From NCBI GenBank assembly GCA_964504565.1, contig CAZDEY010000005.1:186001-250000 (forward strand): a DNA stretch of 64,000 bases. The letters are read 5' to 3'. The notes beneath the pieces were generated by a model, which worked only from the letters and a program-made list of their open reading frames with translations, had not been told where the DNA came from and did no database searches. Source of the stretch: Cesiribacter sp964504565 (GTDB lineage Bacteria; Bacteroidota; Bacteroidia; Cytophagales; Cyclobacteriaceae). The translations under genes and the position numbers were made by a program. This document shows positions 18,501 to 27,400 of the stretch, piece by piece; the stretch's first letter is position 1, and each line of letters begins with the position of its first letter.

Positions 18501-20040
18501 CGATAATTTTGCTTCGGAAATTAACTCCATAGCCTCAACCAGCAACCAGCTTACAGTTAACAGCCAGCAAGTAACAACCTGGTACCGAGCGGTGGTTAAT
18601 ACTACCGCCGCGTGTACAGAGGTTATATCGGCCTCGTTTCAGGTTGATGTTGAAACTATTGATGCCGGGGTTTTAGACTCTTCTCAGGAAATTTGTAGCG
18701 GCTCAATACCTGCTGCCCTGCAGGTGAGCGATTATGACGGTAATATAGTTCGCTGGGAGAGCAGTACCGATAATTTTAATACCTCGGTGCAGAATATTAG
18801 CCATACCGACGCTACTTATCAGCCGGCAACCTTAACCCAAACTACTTACTACCGGGCAGTGGTAGCTGGTGCCGTGTGTACCGAAATTTACAGCGAGGTT
18901 GTTGAAATTAAGGTTACGGAAAGCCCGGTTGCCGGTACAATTGCCGGCCCGGCAGAAGTTTGTGCCGATGAACAGACTATTGAATTTTTGCTGAGCGGTT
19001 ACCAAGCCACTATAGCCCGCTGGGAAATAAGTACAGACAATTTTACTTCTGATATTCAAACTATAAATCAAACTAGTGAAACCCTAGTGCTTTCCGGCTT
19101 AAGCGCCAGCTCGTGGGTGCGGGCAGTAGTTACTAATGGGGTTTGCCCCGAAGTGGTTAGCAGTTCGTTCGCTATCACGGTGCTTCCGGCAACCGAAGGC
19201 GGTACTTTAGCATCTGACCAGGTGGTGGTTACCGATACTAACAGCGGTACACTAACGCTGAGTCAACATGCCGGCCAGGTGCTGGAATGGCAGTTTTCAA
19301 CCGATAATTTTTCTACTGATGTTCAATCGGTAAATCATACTGCTACTGAGTATACATTCCAAAACCTTAAAACTGATACATGGTATCGGGTGTTGGTTAA
19401 GTCTGGAGATTGTATTGGCAAATTCAGCTCAGTGGTAAAGGTTACGGTAAACCACCCACCATCAGCCGTTGATGATTTTTACCTGGTAGAGGAAATTAAC
19501 TATAGCGCACCGTATAGTGTACTGGACAATGATTCCGACCCGAATCAAAACATACTACAGGTTGAGCCGGCACGCTTGCCGAGCCAGCAGGGTGGAACAT
19601 TTGAGGTATATAAAGACGGGTTCTTTACTTACGAGCCGCCGGCCTACTATTTTGGTACCGATACCGTAGTGTATACAGTCTGCGATGGTGTAAGCGGTGC
19701 CGAGCTGTGCACCCAAGCTTTAGTAGTGTTTAACGTAAGCACCAACGGAATTCAGGTGTACGAGGGTATCTCGCCTAACAACGATGGGTTTAACGATACC
19801 TGGACTATAGAGAATATTGAACGCTACCCCGATAATACAGTAATGCTGTTTGATAGGTACGGAACGCTGGTTTACGAACAAAAAAGTTATAGAAACAGCG
19901 ATACGCAATTTGCTGGAGTAGCCAACCGGGGCATTAACAGCCGAAACCAGCTTCTGCCGGATGGTACCTACTACTACAAAATAAGCCTGGGCGAAAACGG
20001 TCAGGTAGTGCAGGGTTATTTAGTTATTAAAGCAGAATAA
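15511..20040 (+). CDS. Giant repeat adhesin with gliding-motility-type (T9SS type B) C-terminal domain
   Basis: 1509 aa, exported by the Sec signal peptide (MKRILLIAILLISRLAVIAQ) and expected to leave the cell through type IX secretion. After an N-terminal beta-helical-looking region (about 25-180) there are about 13 units of roughly 87 aa, each with a WExSxDNF core followed by a valine-rich strand and GxCxE; most hold two Cys. Then comes a cadherin/VCBS-like segment (VDDFYLVEE to VLDNDSDPNQN, about 1320-1410) and the gliding-motility C-terminal domain (about 1415-1509: EGISPNNDGFNDTWTIENIE, MLFDRYGTLVYE, LPDGTYYYKI, LVIKAE). Such proteins are surface adhesins of the SprB type. The following SprF-like gene is its likely secretion partner. 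Confidence 0.9.
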   Translation: MKRILLIAILLISRLAVIAQSHQTVDNHAGIWDLRSTWQNNWNGIYATTSFSEEVQIYGQVTRGSTVSAKNLTFTGTGAKLVVYDTLQIFDHLSLKNGAQLEVAAGGVLIIHGDYSQDVTSSAINNGTVVIHGSITIALGSSIVNNGSVYTEEASAYGSYTTKSHSDLEAENSQLYRFGMSNVISIYCAGSNSGKLMISGDIGEVYRWEKSNDRFESDIQPIANTTKQLTYSNLSETTYYRVYFRDTAKNADVYSFYAAVLIYDDPLIGTVVGASQVCNGSSTTYSLSGQHSDVVRWEWSTDNFAADIQTLVTNGETLTLTPTADTQVRAIFSNNNCSEARSASFSTLISTPPTAGTISGPATLCQGHPGNYTLSGYSGTIKRWEWSTDDFTSDVQPIVTSASNISLSPTSNIKVRAVVGSGACSETTTAPLAITVRANPIGGTLSGSTQACSGSTVTYTLSSYSGTITRWEWSTDNFATTINTVSNTTSTLVFTVNQTISVRAVLSNNPCTEVCSSVITTQADAQPVGGTLSGDTQVCTGTEVTYTLSGHSGTIVKWETSSDNFASDITAIANSSSSLSLTVNSDIAVRAVVGNGVCSEVYSTALTTQADVQPMGGTISGSSQTCEGSTVTYTLSGYSGSIIRWETSTDNFTSDITTIGSTSASITQTINATIFVRAIVGNGVCADVMSNTLTTSVDAAPAAGYISGTDQICEGTDVAYTLSGYSGTIIRWESSVDNFSGDVQLIGNNSSTLEVTPTQDIWVRAVIGNGSCAEVITPAFYTKVDAQPIAGSISGNNRVCAGSTNLYTLSAYSGNVQGWQASTDNFASDVRNISNSTSTLNFTVTQNIWLRAIINNGVCPPVYTPVIQIETDEAPQSGDITGPGLVCEGADLAYTLTNYKGSIIRWETSSDGFGSDIQPIANTTSVLSFTASATISVRAIVGNGVCPEVASTAITTQVDARPIAGSISGAPVICAGNSNTLTLNSYSGTVIRWESSADNFASEINSIASTSNQLTVNSQQVTTWYRAVVNTTAACTEVISASFQVDVETIDAGVLDSSQEICSGSIPAALQVSDYDGNIVRWESSTDNFNTSVQNISHTDATYQPATLTQTTYYRAVVAGAVCTEIYSEVVEIKVTESPVAGTIAGPAEVCADEQTIEFLLSGYQATIARWEISTDNFTSDIQTINQTSETLVLSGLSASSWVRAVVTNGVCPEVVSSSFAITVLPATEGGTLASDQVVVTDTNSGTLTLSQHAGQVLEWQFSTDNFSTDVQSVNHTATEYTFQNLKTDTWYRVLVKSGDCIGKFSSVVKVTVNHPPSAVDDFYLVEEINYSAPYSVLDNDSDPNQNILQVEPARLPSQQGGTFEVYKDGFFTYEPPAYYFGTDTVVYTVCDGVSGAELCTQALVVFNVSTNGIQVYEGISPNNDGFNDTWTIENIERYPDNTVMLFDRYGTLVYEQKSYRNSDTQFAGVANRGINSRNQLLPDGTYYYKISLGENGQVVQGYLVIKAE
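16320..19450 (+). repeat. Array of ~260-bp tandem protein-coding repeats in the adhesin
   Basis: Units recur at about 260-bp spacing; the TGGGAxxxxxAG...GATAATTTT segment (coding WExSxDNF) occurs near 16395, 16660, 16920, 17185, 17445, 17705 and onward. Units share sense and frame but are clearly diverged at DNA level, with neighbours (17.1-17.8 kb) most alike. Confidence 0.8.
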
Positions 20041-20921
20041 AAAAGATAGCTACCATACTTCTTGGACTACTGCTTTTAGCGGGCGGGGCATATTCACAAA
20101 TTGAGCCTCTGTTTTCGCAGTATATGCTGGACCCCACTGCATTTAACCCTGCATACGCTGGTAACGAAGAGGTGCTTACCCTACTGGTACAAGGTAGAAC
20201 GCAATGGCAAAATACCCAAGGTGCGCCTAAGGTAGGGGTATTTTCCGCTCATTCGGCATTACCAGGCACTAAGTTAGGTGTAGGTCTCCGGGCTTCGCAC
20301 CAAGAGCTTTCGGTATACCGGAATTTGCGCCTCACACCTACGGCTTCCTATAAAATTCCGTTTAGAAACGGTGTATTAAGCACCGGCTTAGGCATAAACC
20401 TGAACCTCAACAGTCAGGCCTATAATGATTTGTTGCTTAAACATCCGGAGGATAAATCTTTTGAGCCGGTAAATTCAAGCTCGTTTTTCTCGGTGACGTC
20501 GGGTGTTTTCTACGCTACTGATCGCTGGTATATAGGGGCCAGCCTTCCGGATATATACTCATTAGGTGATAAAAGCACGTTGCAATATGTTGGCCATGCC
20601 GGAATTGTTTTTCCGGTGAATGCCGACCTGTTCATCAAACCAAATGTTCTAGTGAACATGCCCGGGCAAGGTGCAGCGTATGCCGATATAAACGTAAACG
20701 CATTGTTTCGCCAGGTTTTCGAACTGGGGGTTTCCGGTCGTACTAACGGCATACTGGCTGGTTTAGCCCGGTTAAGAGTAAACCAGCAGCTAAGTATAGG
20801 CTACTCCACTGACTTTGCGCTGGAGCCATCTGCTGTCTACTACGGTTCCTCGCACGAGCTTAGCGTGCAGTTCAAGTTTGTTTTTGATAAAAGCCAAATG
20901 CCTTCGCCCCGGTTTTTTTAA
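20037..20921 (+). CDS. PorP/SprF family type IX secretion membrane protein, apparent ATA start
   Basis: About 294 aa if read from 20037. The family hallmark is the N-terminal FSQYMLDPTAFNPAYAGNEE, followed by an outer membrane barrel of about 14 strands. In Flavobacterium, SprF is needed for secretion of SprB-type adhesins, so this is the likely partner of the preceding gene. The first ATG in frame (20124) lies inside the conserved motif and would remove the export signal. Upstream in frame the codons read KKIATILLGLLLLAGGAYSQ, a perfect signal peptide, preceded by ATA at 20037 in the overlap ATAA with the adhesin stop. No ATG, GTG or TTG exists between the upstream stop (20028) and 20124. 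Confidence 0.82.
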   Translation: MKKIATILLGLLLLAGGAYSQIEPLFSQYMLDPTAFNPAYAGNEEVLTLLVQGRTQWQNTQGAPKVGVFSAHSALPGTKLGVGLRASHQELSVYRNLRLTPTASYKIPFRNGVLSTGLGINLNLNSQAYNDLLLKHPEDKSFEPVNSSSFFSVTSGVFYATDRWYIGASLPDIYSLGDKSTLQYVGHAGIVFPVNADLFIKPNVLVNMPGQGAAYADINVNALFRQVFELGVSGRTNGILAGLARLRVNQQLSIGYSTDFALEPSAVYYGSSHELSVQFKFVFDKSQMPSPRFF

Positions 20922-20924
20922 GCC

Positions 20925-22967
20925 ATGAAGAAGTTAATTTATGTATGGTGTGGACTATTTCTGCTAGCCGTAGTAAATTTTGCTTCGGCGCAGACGGGCT
21001 CCATGCTTTTCAACCTGAAATCTGCCGAGCAAAAAGCCCATATACTATACGAGCAGGGCAATTTTGCCAGTGCCTTGCCCCTGCTCAAAGAGGTGTATCA
21101 AGAGCAAAAAAATAATAACCAACTTAAGCTGAAGCTAGCCTATAGTTACTTTCAAGTAGACGATGCCCGCCAGGCTACCCGGTACTTTACCGATATTGCC
21201 GAAGATGATTCCTTAATGCAAATTGAGTATATTCTGGCCTACGCACATTGCTTACAAAAGCTTGGGCAGAACGATAAAGCAAAAACTCAGTTTGAACGCT
21301 TGGCTGCGCGAACGGGTCAAACTTTAGAGCTACCCGATGACTTGGGCCGGACCCAGTTGCTACGCTACGCGGCTCGTTATTCGGTACAAAACATTACCCT
21401 TAATACTAAGCATAACGAGTTTTCTCCGCTAATGCTAGGGTCGGAAATGTACTTTATTTCCGATAGGGAAAAAAGTAGCCTTACCTCCGAAACAGTAAAC
21501 CGGCATACTACTAACTTAGATGTTTACGTAGCAGGATCGCATAGCCAGGTGCGGTTTGCCTATCCTGAGCCAGTCAAAAAAATTAATTCCGGTTGGCACG
21601 AAGGCGCCCTTAGCGCCGATACGGCAGGTACTATATACTTTAGCCGCCTGGAAGCTAACGGCCGGTACCAGCTCTATCAATTCGGTATTGCTGAAGAAAA
21701 TGTGCCAAAAACGGCAGCTAAAGTTAAACTTCCGTTCAAAGGAAATATTTTTCATCCGGCTATAAGTGCCGATGGAAATACGCTCATATTTTCTTCTGAC
21801 CAAGAAGGTGGGCTAGGTGGGTTGGATCTTTACTATACTACCCGGACCTCCGGGGATGGCTGGTCTGAACCTCGAAATTTGGGGGCTTCGGCAAACACTG
21901 CCGGCAATGAAGTTTTCCCCAGCTTTTTTGAGCAGAAGGTTTACTTTGCATCTGACGGCCGCGTAGGCTTGGGCGGGTTAGATATTTATCAGTCGTACCT
22001 TAGTGGCGGAAAACTGGTGGCAATTGAAAATTTGGGCGCGCCGGTAAATTCCGAAGCCGATGATTTTAGCCTGATTGGTGACAAGGAAGGCGGTTATTTT
22101 GCCAGCAACCGATCCGGTGGCCGAGGTGGCGACGATCTGTATCGGCTAGACCTTCAGGTAATTTCCCTAGTGGGCCGCGTGGTGGATAGTACCAATTATA
22201 AACCTGTAGAAAACGCGCAGGTTACCCTGACCGGCCCGTCTGGTAAGCAGTCGGCAATTACCAATAAGTACGGAGAATACTCGTTCAAATTATTTCCTGG
22301 TGAGCAGTACACGCTGGATTTTGAAACCGAAACTGACTATAAGCCTCGCCAGGTGCATTATTCAACCTTTACCGGTAAAACCTACGGCCCCCGCAATGTA
22401 TCTACTGCTTTAGAAAGAAAAACCAAACTGTTTGTACTGGGCAAGGTAAGGTACGCCAATCGCAAACGTGCCTCAGAACCGGAAATTATACTGGTAGACC
22501 GTACTGCCGGCGGGCTAGATACCCTTCAGGCTACTAAACGCGGTAATTTTGAAGCCGAACTAGACCGGGAAAGTAACTATGCATTTATTGCTAAATGTAA
22601 TAATGAGGCCGGTCTTGCTTTTTTTCAAACTCCGGAACAGTACGATGCGTCCCTTTCCTACTATATAAATGTGAGCTTACAGCCCTTCACTTCCTATAGA
22701 GTTTACGGTAAGGTTATCAATACCAGCGGCGCCGATCCGGTATCAGTTTGGGTTGAAAATTCAGTAACCGGCCAGAAACAACTATTATTTGCCGAAAACG
22801 GAAATTTTAGTTTTGATGCCAATTCATTATGTGGATACCAACTATGCGTGGAACAGGGCAGTAGCTATGCCGCCGCGCTGCTTAATGAGGGTTGGATTGA
22901 GGGCAACCGCGAAATTAGTATTTCGCTTAAGGCAACCGATACACCGGAAGTAGCCAGCTCAAAGTAG
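20925..22967 (+). CDS. TPR-PD40-carboxypeptidase-like periplasmic/outer membrane protein
   Basis: 680 aa with signal peptide (MKKLIYVWCGLFLLAVVNFASAQ). Order: TPR-like helices (about 30-140, ILYEQGNFASALPLLKEVY), a PD40/WD40-like propeller (about 165-400, repeated FSSDQEGGLGGLDLYY, FASDGRVGLGGLDIYQ and FASNRSGGRGGDDLYR), then a carboxypeptidase regulatory-like Ig domain (about 410-500) and further beta units. This matches the PorE/OmpA-like proteins found beside SprF genes, except that no C-terminal OmpA peptidoglycan-binding domain is present. It starts 3 nt after the PorP/SprF stop, so it is the last gene of the adhesin operon. A structural or anchoring role in secretion is likely. Confidence 0.83.
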   Translation: MKKLIYVWCGLFLLAVVNFASAQTGSMLFNLKSAEQKAHILYEQGNFASALPLLKEVYQEQKNNNQLKLKLAYSYFQVDDARQATRYFTDIAEDDSLMQIEYILAYAHCLQKLGQNDKAKTQFERLAARTGQTLELPDDLGRTQLLRYAARYSVQNITLNTKHNEFSPLMLGSEMYFISDREKSSLTSETVNRHTTNLDVYVAGSHSQVRFAYPEPVKKINSGWHEGALSADTAGTIYFSRLEANGRYQLYQFGIAEENVPKTAAKVKLPFKGNIFHPAISADGNTLIFSSDQEGGLGGLDLYYTTRTSGDGWSEPRNLGASANTAGNEVFPSFFEQKVYFASDGRVGLGGLDIYQSYLSGGKLVAIENLGAPVNSEADDFSLIGDKEGGYFASNRSGGRGGDDLYRLDLQVISLVGRVVDSTNYKPVENAQVTLTGPSGKQSAITNKYGEYSFKLFPGEQYTLDFETETDYKPRQVHYSTFTGKTYGPRNVSTALERKTKLFVLGKVRYANRKRASEPEIILVDRTAGGLDTLQATKRGNFEAELDRESNYAFIAKCNNEAGLAFFQTPEQYDASLSYYINVSLQPFTSYRVYGKVINTSGADPVSVWVENSVTGQKQLLFAENGNFSFDANSLCGYQLCVEQGSSYAAALLNEGWIEGNREISISLKATDTPEVASSK

Positions 22968-23176
22968 TAGTTAAATATTGATTCAGCTATATCGTTCGGA
23001 AAGGCTTAAGGGTAGGCTATTGAGCCCTTGTAAGATTACTTTAACTTTTTTTCGGAAAAATTATAGGCTAGGCATTGCGCTGTATTTGGCAAAGTTTGTT
23101 CCTTTAGTCTAAAATTAAGTAACCAAAAGCCCGGTAAAAAGTATAAAGACCCGAACCCTTTTTGAAAACTAACCAC

Positions 23177-23521
23177 ATGTCAACATCCAATAGTACACCA
23201 AGTTCCAAGAAGAGAATTGTAAAGGATTACGAAAACCTACCCGAAGAAATTATTTCGCGGGTCAAAGCAGAGTATCCTTACGGTTTTGCCGATAATCTGG
23301 TGAGTTTCACAAACAAAGAGGGTAAGCGGGTGTCGGCCCTGCCGTTTGAAACCGACGAAATCTATTACCTAATTAGAATGACCCAGCAGGAAGCCCGCGA
23401 AATTGTAGCTGACGACGACGATTACGATGATGAAGGCAACCTGCGTTCCGACTATAATGTGGACGATATCTCGGAGGAAGATGAGCCTTCGGATAATAAC
23501 GATCCTTACGACGAATTCTAA
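23177..23521 (+). CDS. Small conserved acidic protein, function unknown
   Basis: 114 aa from the ATG at 23177 (a TTG at 23162 is less likely). The N-terminal two thirds, from KKRIVKDYENLPEEIISRVK to NKEGKRVSALPFETDEIYYLIRMT, looks like a compact domain; the remainder is very acidic (DDDDYDDEGN, EEDEPSDNND) and probably disordered. I recognise this arrangement from other Bacteroidota, always unnamed. There is no signal peptide, so it is cytosolic. The 210 nt upstream hold no gene. A hairpin terminator follows, making it monocistronic. Confidence 0.75.
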   Translation: MSTSNSTPSSKKRIVKDYENLPEEIISRVKAEYPYGFADNLVSFTNKEGKRVSALPFETDEIYYLIRMTQQEAREIVADDDDYDDEGNLRSDYNVDDISEEDEPSDNNDPYDEF

Positions 23522-23538
23522 GCCAAAAAATTAGTACG

Positions 23539-23574
23539 AGCCAGGTTAAACAAAAAATGTTGCCTGGCTTTTAT
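23539..23574 (+). terminator. Terminator after the acidic protein gene
   Basis: AGCCAGG (23539-23545) pairs with CCTGGCT (23563-23569) around a 17-nt loop, with a TTTTA tail. The ATG at 23557 lies inside this hairpin, which supports the GTG at 23581 as the true start of the next gene. Confidence 0.6.
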
Positions 23575-23580
23575 ATTGCT

Positions 23581-24321
23581 GTGAAACAGCAAATTTCTAC
23601 CTACCTCTTTTTAACCGGCCTTTTCGGCCTATTTATTACCGCTTGCGATTTTGGCAGCAGCAGCAGCGGAACCGAGGCTGACTCTCTATCAGTAAAAACT
23701 CTCGACTTAGAAACCGAGGGCATAACCGGCCTACTACAAAGTGGCGGACTGCAACGTGCCGAGGCCCAAAAATTAGGTTTATCGGCCAATTCGTTTCAGC
23801 TTATATCGCGCGAGCAGTACTTTCTGGAAACCACCGAAGATTTAACTCAGTACTGGGGGCAGTGCGTAACAGTTTACGGTCGCCAAGTAGATTACCCTTT
23901 CGCCAAAGCAAACAGCGATTCGGCCGACCAGGCTTATGCTTACGAACGAAAGCTATTTAAAGTAGATAGTGTTGCCCTTCAGGTATATAGCTTCTGTGCG
24001 TTTTCCGATAGCCTGCAGTCGCGGCAACCCGGGCAAGATCAGGTTCAGCCATACCGGGGCCGGGTTTACCGTATGCGCCGCCCCGCACCGGATATCGCCT
24101 ACGATTATTATTTAAAAACCGAGGAAGAACGAATTGATTCGGCTACCGGCGCGCCCACCAACGATATAAGTATTTATACCAGCAGCTACGAAGTTTTGAG
24201 CACCTTAGAGGCTGCTATTGAGGATAGTTCGGAGGTTAAACTTTGGGCAGCCGAGCAAGCCGGCTATGCCGAAAAGCTGGCGCTTCAGGTGATAAGGGCG
24301 GAAAGGATGCAAGCCGAATAA
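23581..24321 (+). CDS. Putative lipoprotein of unknown function
   Basis: 246 aa from a GTG start at 23581. This start gives a compact lipoprotein signal (KQQISTYLFLTGLFGLFITAC) ending in the lipobox ITAC; the ATG at 23557 would add 8 residues from inside a terminator hairpin. The mature protein is acidic and has a middle region of short beta strands (YWGQCVTVYGRQVDYPF; LFKVDSVALQVYSFCAF). The tail is helical (WAAEQAGYAEKLALQVIRAERM). No family is recognised. It stands alone between the acidic protein gene and pyruvate carboxylase. Confidence 0.7.
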   Translation: MKQQISTYLFLTGLFGLFITACDFGSSSSGTEADSLSVKTLDLETEGITGLLQSGGLQRAEAQKLGLSANSFQLISREQYFLETTEDLTQYWGQCVTVYGRQVDYPFAKANSDSADQAYAYERKLFKVDSVALQVYSFCAFSDSLQSRQPGQDQVQPYRGRVYRMRRPAPDIAYDYYLKTEEERIDSATGAPTNDISIYTSSYEVLSTLEAAIEDSSEVKLWAAEQAGYAEKLALQVIRAERMQAE

Positions 24322-24472
24322 ATTCTAAAAGCTATTGGAAAAGCTAACTGTCAATTAATAATTATTTCCTACTTTTAAAGCTGTAGAAATGCGGGTGCAT
24401 ACGTTTGCATTACGCTTCTGCAAATACTTTTTTGGTATTTTTTTGTAACACTCACGCTATTCTTTCTGCTTC

Positions 24473-27400
24473 ATGGAGCAACCAGATATCACCAAAATCA
24501 ATAAACTTCTTGTAGCCAACCGGGGCGAAATTGCTATCCGGGTTCTTAGGGCCGGTTCCGAATTACGAATTCGTACCGTAGCCATGTATACCTACGAAGA
24601 CCGTTACTCGCTACACCGCTATAAAGCCGATGAGGCCTACCAGATCGGTAATGAGGATGATCCGCTAAAACCGTACCTGGATATTGAAGAAATAATTAGT
24701 CTGGCTAAGCAGGTTGGAGTAGATGCCATTCACCCGGGCTACGGCTTCTTGAGCGAAAACGTAACCTTTGCTCGCCGCTGCGAAGAAGAAGGGATAATTT
24801 TTGTTGGGCCTCGCTCCGAGGTGATGCAGCAGTTAGGTGATAAAGTTAGGGCTAAAGAAGTTGCCCGCGCGGCCGGGGTTCCACTTATTGAAGATAGCCA
24901 GGAGCCGCTAACCAGCTACGATATTGCCGCCCGCGAAGCCGACCGTATTGGTTTCCCCATAATGGTGAAGGCGGCCGCCGGCGGGGGTGGCCGGGGTATG
25001 CGGGTAGTGCGTAGCGCCCAAGAACTAGAAAAAGCTTATTCGGAAGCTCGCCGCGAGGCCGGTAAAGCCTTTGGTGATGACTCGGTATTTCTGGAGAAAT
25101 TTATAGCTAACCCCAAGCACATTGAAGTGCAAATTATGGGGGATAGTCACGGCAATCTGATTCACCTATACGAACGGGATTGTTCGGTTCAGCGCCGGTT
25201 TCAGAAAGTTGTGGAAGTTGCCCCTTCAATGCTGCCGGAAGAATCGCGCCAGGAATTGTTTAACTACGCGCTTAGTATTGCCAAGCACGTAAATTACAAT
25301 AACGTAGGTACAGTTGAATTTCTGGTTGATGAAGACAATAGCATTTACTTTATTGAAGTAAACCCGCGTATTCAGGTAGAGCATACCATTACCGAAGAAG
25401 TTACCGGCATTGATATTGTTCGTTCCCAAATACAAATTGCCCGCGGTGTAGCCTTGGATGATCCCCGATTGTTAGTTGGGAATCAGGAAGATATTCAGTG
25501 TAACGGCTTTGCCATTCAGTGCCGAATTACTACGGAAAGCCCCGAAGATGGCTTCAAACCCGACTACGGAACCCTGATTGCCTATCGCAATGCCGGTGGT
25601 TTTGGTATTCGTCTGGATGAAGGTTCATCTTACCCAGGCATGACTATTTCGCCCTTCTTCGATTCGATGCTGGTAAAAGTGTCGGCATCCGGCCGAACCT
25701 TGAAGGGGGCGGCCCAACGCTTGCACCGGGCTTTGCGCGAGTTTCGTATCCGGGGGGTTAAAACCAATATTGGTTTTCTGGAAAATGTAATCTCCAATCC
25801 GGAATTCCAGGCCGGTGAGGCTACGGTAAACTTTATTGCCAGCCACCCCGATTTAATGAAGCTGCCTCGCCGTCAGGATAGGGGAACCAAAATGCTACGC
25901 TTTGTAGCCGACATTACCGTAAACGGCAACCCTGCGGTAAAAAAAATCGATCAGGATAAGAAATTCCGAACACCTAAAGTACCCAAGTTCGACCGGCATA
26001 CCGACTTTCCTAAAGGAACTAAGGATAAGCTTACCGAGCTTGGGCCGGAAGGCTTTAGCAAATGGCTCAAAAACGAGCGGCGCATTCAGTATACCGATAC
26101 TACCTTCCGCGATGCCCACCAGAGCTTACTAGCTACGCGCATGCGTACTACCGATATGTTGAAGGTAGCCGAAGGCTTTGCCCGCCAAAACCCCGATGTT
26201 TTCAGTATGGAAGTTTGGGGCGGCGCTACCTTTGATGTGTGTATGCGTTTCCTGTACGAAGATCCGTGGGAGCGGCTACGGTTGTTCCGCGAAGCCATGC
26301 CTAATATATTGCTGCAGATGCTCTTGCGCGGTTCCAACGCCGTGGGTTATAAGGCTTACCCAGATAATTTAATTGAGAAGTTTATTGAGAAGAGCTGGGA
26401 AACCGGCATTGATGTGTACCGCATATTCGACTCCTTAAACTGGGTAGAGGCTATGAAGGTAAGCATAAGAGCCGTGCGGGAAAGAACGGGGGCCTTAGCC
26501 GAAGCCTCAATTTGCTACACCGGTGAGTTGCTAAACCCGCAGGAAAAGAAGTATACCCTGCAGTATTATCTGGATTTGGCCCGCCAGTTAGAGGACGAAG
26601 GTGCCCACATTTTAGCCATAAAAGATATGGCCGGCCTGCTTAAGCCCTACGCAGCCGAAGTGCTGGTTAAAGAATTGCGCAAAGCCGTAGACTTGCCAAT
26701 TCACCTGCATACGCACGATACCAGCAGCATTCAGGCGGCTACTTATATTAAGGCCATTGAAGCCGGAGTTGATGTGGTAGATGTTGCCTTAGCTAGTATG
26801 TCTGGGCTTACCTCACAACCCAATTTCAACTCGGTGGTAGCCTTTATGAAGGGCCACGAGCGCGAGATGCCGATCGATTTAAGTAGCCTGAACAGTTACA
26901 GTAATTACTGGGAAGATGTTCGGGAATACTACTATCCGTTTGAGAGCGGCCTAAAGGCGGGTACCGCCGAGGTTTACGAGCACGAAATACCAGGTGGCCA
27001 ATACTCTAACCTGCGCCCCCAGGCCGAGGCGCTGGGCCTAGCCGATAAGTTTGAAACCGTTAAAAAGAACTACGAACTGGTTAACGAACTATTTGGCAAT
27101 ATTGTAAAAGTTACCCCAAGCAGTAAGGTGGTGGGCGATATGGCCATCTTCATGACTAGCAACAACCTTAGCCCGCAAGATGTGCTAGAGCGGGGGCAGA
27201 GCCTAAGCTTTCCAGAATCGGTAGTTAGCCTAATGAAGGGCGAGCTGGGCCAGGCGCCGGGTGGCTTCCCGGAAGCCCTACAGCGGGTGGTGCTTAAAGG
27301 GCAAACGCCGTTTACCGAGCGGCCCAATGCCCATCTGGAGCCAATAGACTTCGATAAGGACTTTGCTGAGTTTCAGAAAGAATACGGCGACGAAACTACT

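Noticed and set aside
16320..19450. CRISPR-like array
   Set aside because: The repeats are coding, about 260 bp, diverged and in one frame; they are protein repeats of the adhesin.
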